A stretch of DNA of 6,420 nt, taken from Ekhidna sp. Lineage in GTDB: Bacteria; Bacteroidota; Bacteroidia; Cytophagales; Cyclobacteriaceae. Location of the stretch: assembly GCA_013214445.1 (NCBI GenBank), contig JABSPG010000241.1:1-6420 (forward strand), given 5' to 3'. How positions within the stretch are numbered: position 1 is the first letter of the stretch; every line of letters begins with the position of its first letter. Below, one piece after another: positions 5,919-6,420 of this stretch. The position numbers and the translations under genes are program-made. The notes under the pieces are model-generated. The model searched no databases and was not told the origin of the DNA. It saw only the letters and a program-made list of their open reading frames with translations.

Positions 5919-6420
5919 TTAGTTCTCGAGGATGCCAATTATTTTTTCAGCTACGCCTATTGCTGAGGCTGGATTTTGTCCTGTTACAAGTTTGCCATCA
6001 GCAATACTATTTGGTTGCCAAGGGGCTACTGAAATGAATTTAGCACCTTTCTCCTTAAGGGCACTTTCCAGCAAAAAGGGAACATCTTCTTTGGCATAAC
6101 CTTCTTCTTCCTCATTGGTAAATGAAGCAATGGTCTTGCCGTCGACGAGTGCATTACCATCAGACAGGTTTACATTTAACAACGAAACTGGCCCGTGACA
6201 GACAGCACCTACTACAGCGTCTCTTTCGTAGGTTTCCACTATTGCATCCTGGATAATTTTATTATCAGGCATATCCACCATTGGACCGAGACCTCCAGGA
6301 ATAAAGATAGCATCATATGATTTGGTGTCAACGGAAGCTATTTCCTCTGTGGAGGCAAAAGACTTGGCTCCTTCACCTTCCATAAAGGACTTGTTCAATG
6401 GATCATCCAGATGATCGGTA
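5919..6420 (-). CDS. DJ-1/PfpI family protein (Hsp31-like), 5' end beyond the window
   Basis: The frame is open from the right edge to a TAA at 5919-5921, giving 166 to 167 residues of a protein that is usually about 225-230 long. The missing part holds the N-terminus and the conserved glutamate near it. The last 159 codons (from TTG at 6396-6398, which is internal and not a start) contain YDAIFIPGGLGPM, then the nucleophile elbow AVCHGPVSLL with the reactive Cys followed by His (codon at 6198-6200), then ASFTNEEEEGY, DVPFLLE, and the C-terminal LVTGQNPASAIGVAEKI. These are the hallmarks of the class I amidotransferase-like DJ-1/PfpI superfamily, closest in style to Hsp31/YajL-type glyoxalase III and stress proteins. 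The expected role is cytoplasmic removal of methylglyoxal or protection of proteins from carbonyl stress; a protease role is not indicated. It is followed by its own terminator, so it is the last gene of its transcript. Confidence 0.92.
   Translation of the reverse strand, partial: TDHLDDPLNKSFMEGEGAKSFASTEEIASVDTKSYDAIFIPGGLGPMVDMPDNKIIQDAIVETYERDAVVGAVCHGPVSLLNVNLSDGNALVDGKTIASFTNEEEEGYAKEDVPFLLESALKEKGAKFISVAPWQPNSIADGKLVTGQNPASAIGVAEKIIGILEN

Noticed and set aside
6396..6398. TTG as start of the DJ-1/PfpI gene
   Set aside because: The family needs about 65 more residues upstream and the frame stays open to the right edge.
1..6420. CRISPR array, tRNA, insertion sequence or phage genes
   Set aside because: No regularly spaced repeats, cloverleaf or CCA end, transposase motif or phage protein was seen on either strand.

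Overview
The window looks like chromosomal DNA of a marine or environmental Bacteroidota, probably of the Cytophagia/Flavobacteriia kind. The reasons are the low GC content (about 40% by eye), mostly weak Shine-Dalgarno sequences, promoter-like boxes of the Bacteroidota TTTG/TAnnTTTG type, a membrane-anchored AraC-type regulator typical of this phylum, and a beta-rich surface protein of the kind encoded beside SusC/SusD pairs. This is inference from gene style; there is no rRNA or other phylogenetic marker here.

Layout: (1) 1-642 (+) is the 3' end of a secreted beta-rich protein, closed by a clear intrinsic terminator at 659-690. (2) 727-2013 (+) encodes a lipoprotein peptidase of family S41 with the IRBP-like architecture. 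(3) 2119-3213 (-) encodes a seven-helix membrane protein with a C-terminal AraC DNA-binding domain, convergent with the peptidase gene. (4) 3214-3764 is a gene-poor 550-base stretch. It holds a leader hairpin of the regulator gene, then a run of three hairpins ending in a near-perfect terminator (3473-3630), which looks like an unannotated structured small RNA, and five of the window's TCTAGA palindromes. (5) 3765-4697 (+) encodes a secreted alpha/beta-hydrolase of the esterase-D/enterochelin-esterase type, divergent from the regulator. (6) 4829-5527 (-) encodes an aspartate/glutamate racemase-family protein in which both usual catalytic cysteines are replaced. (7) 5528-5918 is a second gene-poor stretch with a doubtful small ORF. 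(8) 5919-6420 (-) is the 3' part of a DJ-1/PfpI-family gene with its own terminator, running off the right edge.

The genes do not form one operon: strands alternate and terminators separate them. The only pairing suggested by context is the membrane-bound AraC regulator with the divergent secreted esterase. The most interesting parts are the predicted structured RNA between those two genes, the cluster of TTCTAGAT octamers in the two long intergenic stretches, and the cysteine-less racemase homologue. I see no mobile element, CRISPR array, phage gene or tRNA.
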